Source: Nemopilema nomurai (taxonomy: Eukaryota; Cnidaria; Scyphozoa; Rhizostomeae; Rhizostomatidae). From it: DNA of 64,000 bases. More model-generated notes on the stretch are below. The model was not told the origin of the DNA and did no database searches. It saw only the letters and a program-made list of their open reading frames with translations. The stretch itself is not shown here. Numbering within the stretch: position 1 is the stretch's first letter. Location of the stretch: NCBI GenBank assembly GCA_003864495.1, contig ML133456.1, positions 3,287,255-3,351,254 on the forward strand. The letters are read 5' to 3'.

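Overview
This is a 64-kb window from an animal nuclear genome: AT-rich, split genes with GT-AG introns, and a dense mixture of eukaryotic transposons. The mobile elements are Ty3/Gypsy, non-LTR retrotransposons, Penelope-like, PIF/Harbinger, pogo/Tigger, hAT, Mutator-like and a probable Academ lineage. I see no bacterial or viral operon, rRNA, tRNA or CRISPR array. The repertoire is typical of marine invertebrates and a cnidarian is my best guess, but that is inference; no species marker was seen.

One host gene runs through the window on the + strand. It is the orthologue of MORN1 (MORN repeat-containing protein 1). I rebuilt eleven exons from 4299 to the window edge. Their reading phases chain without a break, and the predicted protein aligns in order with vertebrate MORN1: a short basic N-terminus, seven to eight MORN repeats, then the conserved region after the repeats. 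The 3' end lies beyond the window. About 1.3 kb of coding sequence is spread over about 60 kb, because introns 1, 3 and 6 (about 20.9, 20.3 and 9.7 kb) are filled with transposons.

Layout. 1-4298: upstream flank with a Gypsy gag scrap, a TA-flanked MITE and short tandem repeats. 4299-4386: MORN1 exon 1. Intron 1 (4387-25299): LINE scrap, Mutator-like fragment, two decayed hAT transposases, LINE reverse-transcriptase tail, then Gypsy A (minus strand) interrupted by a Harbinger-type MITE and a complete pogo/Tigger element, then a Penelope-like fragment interrupted by a hAT MITE. 25300-28190: exons 2-3. Intron 3 (28191-48463): Gypsy B fragment, split by two MITEs and ended by a 15.5-kb terminal-inverted-repeat element (32490-48025). 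That element contains a 54-unit 27-bp minisatellite, a minus-strand XPG/FEN-like nuclease pseudogene, a full PIF/Harbinger element, a LINE fragment and a second 3.4-kb TIR element whose central pseudogene belongs to the same nuclease-like family. 48464-51157: exons 4-6. Intron 6 (51158-60885): LINE endonuclease fragment, a young Gypsy C with identical LTRs, a Gypsy D fragment and two more copies of the TA-flanked MITE. 60886-64000: exons 7-11.

The most interesting object is the pair of nested TIR elements. They share the terminal motif TAGGCAGG (with changes), 3-bp target duplications and the same XPG-like protein family. The best fit I know is the Academ superfamily, which makes the nuclease-like protein the candidate transposase.
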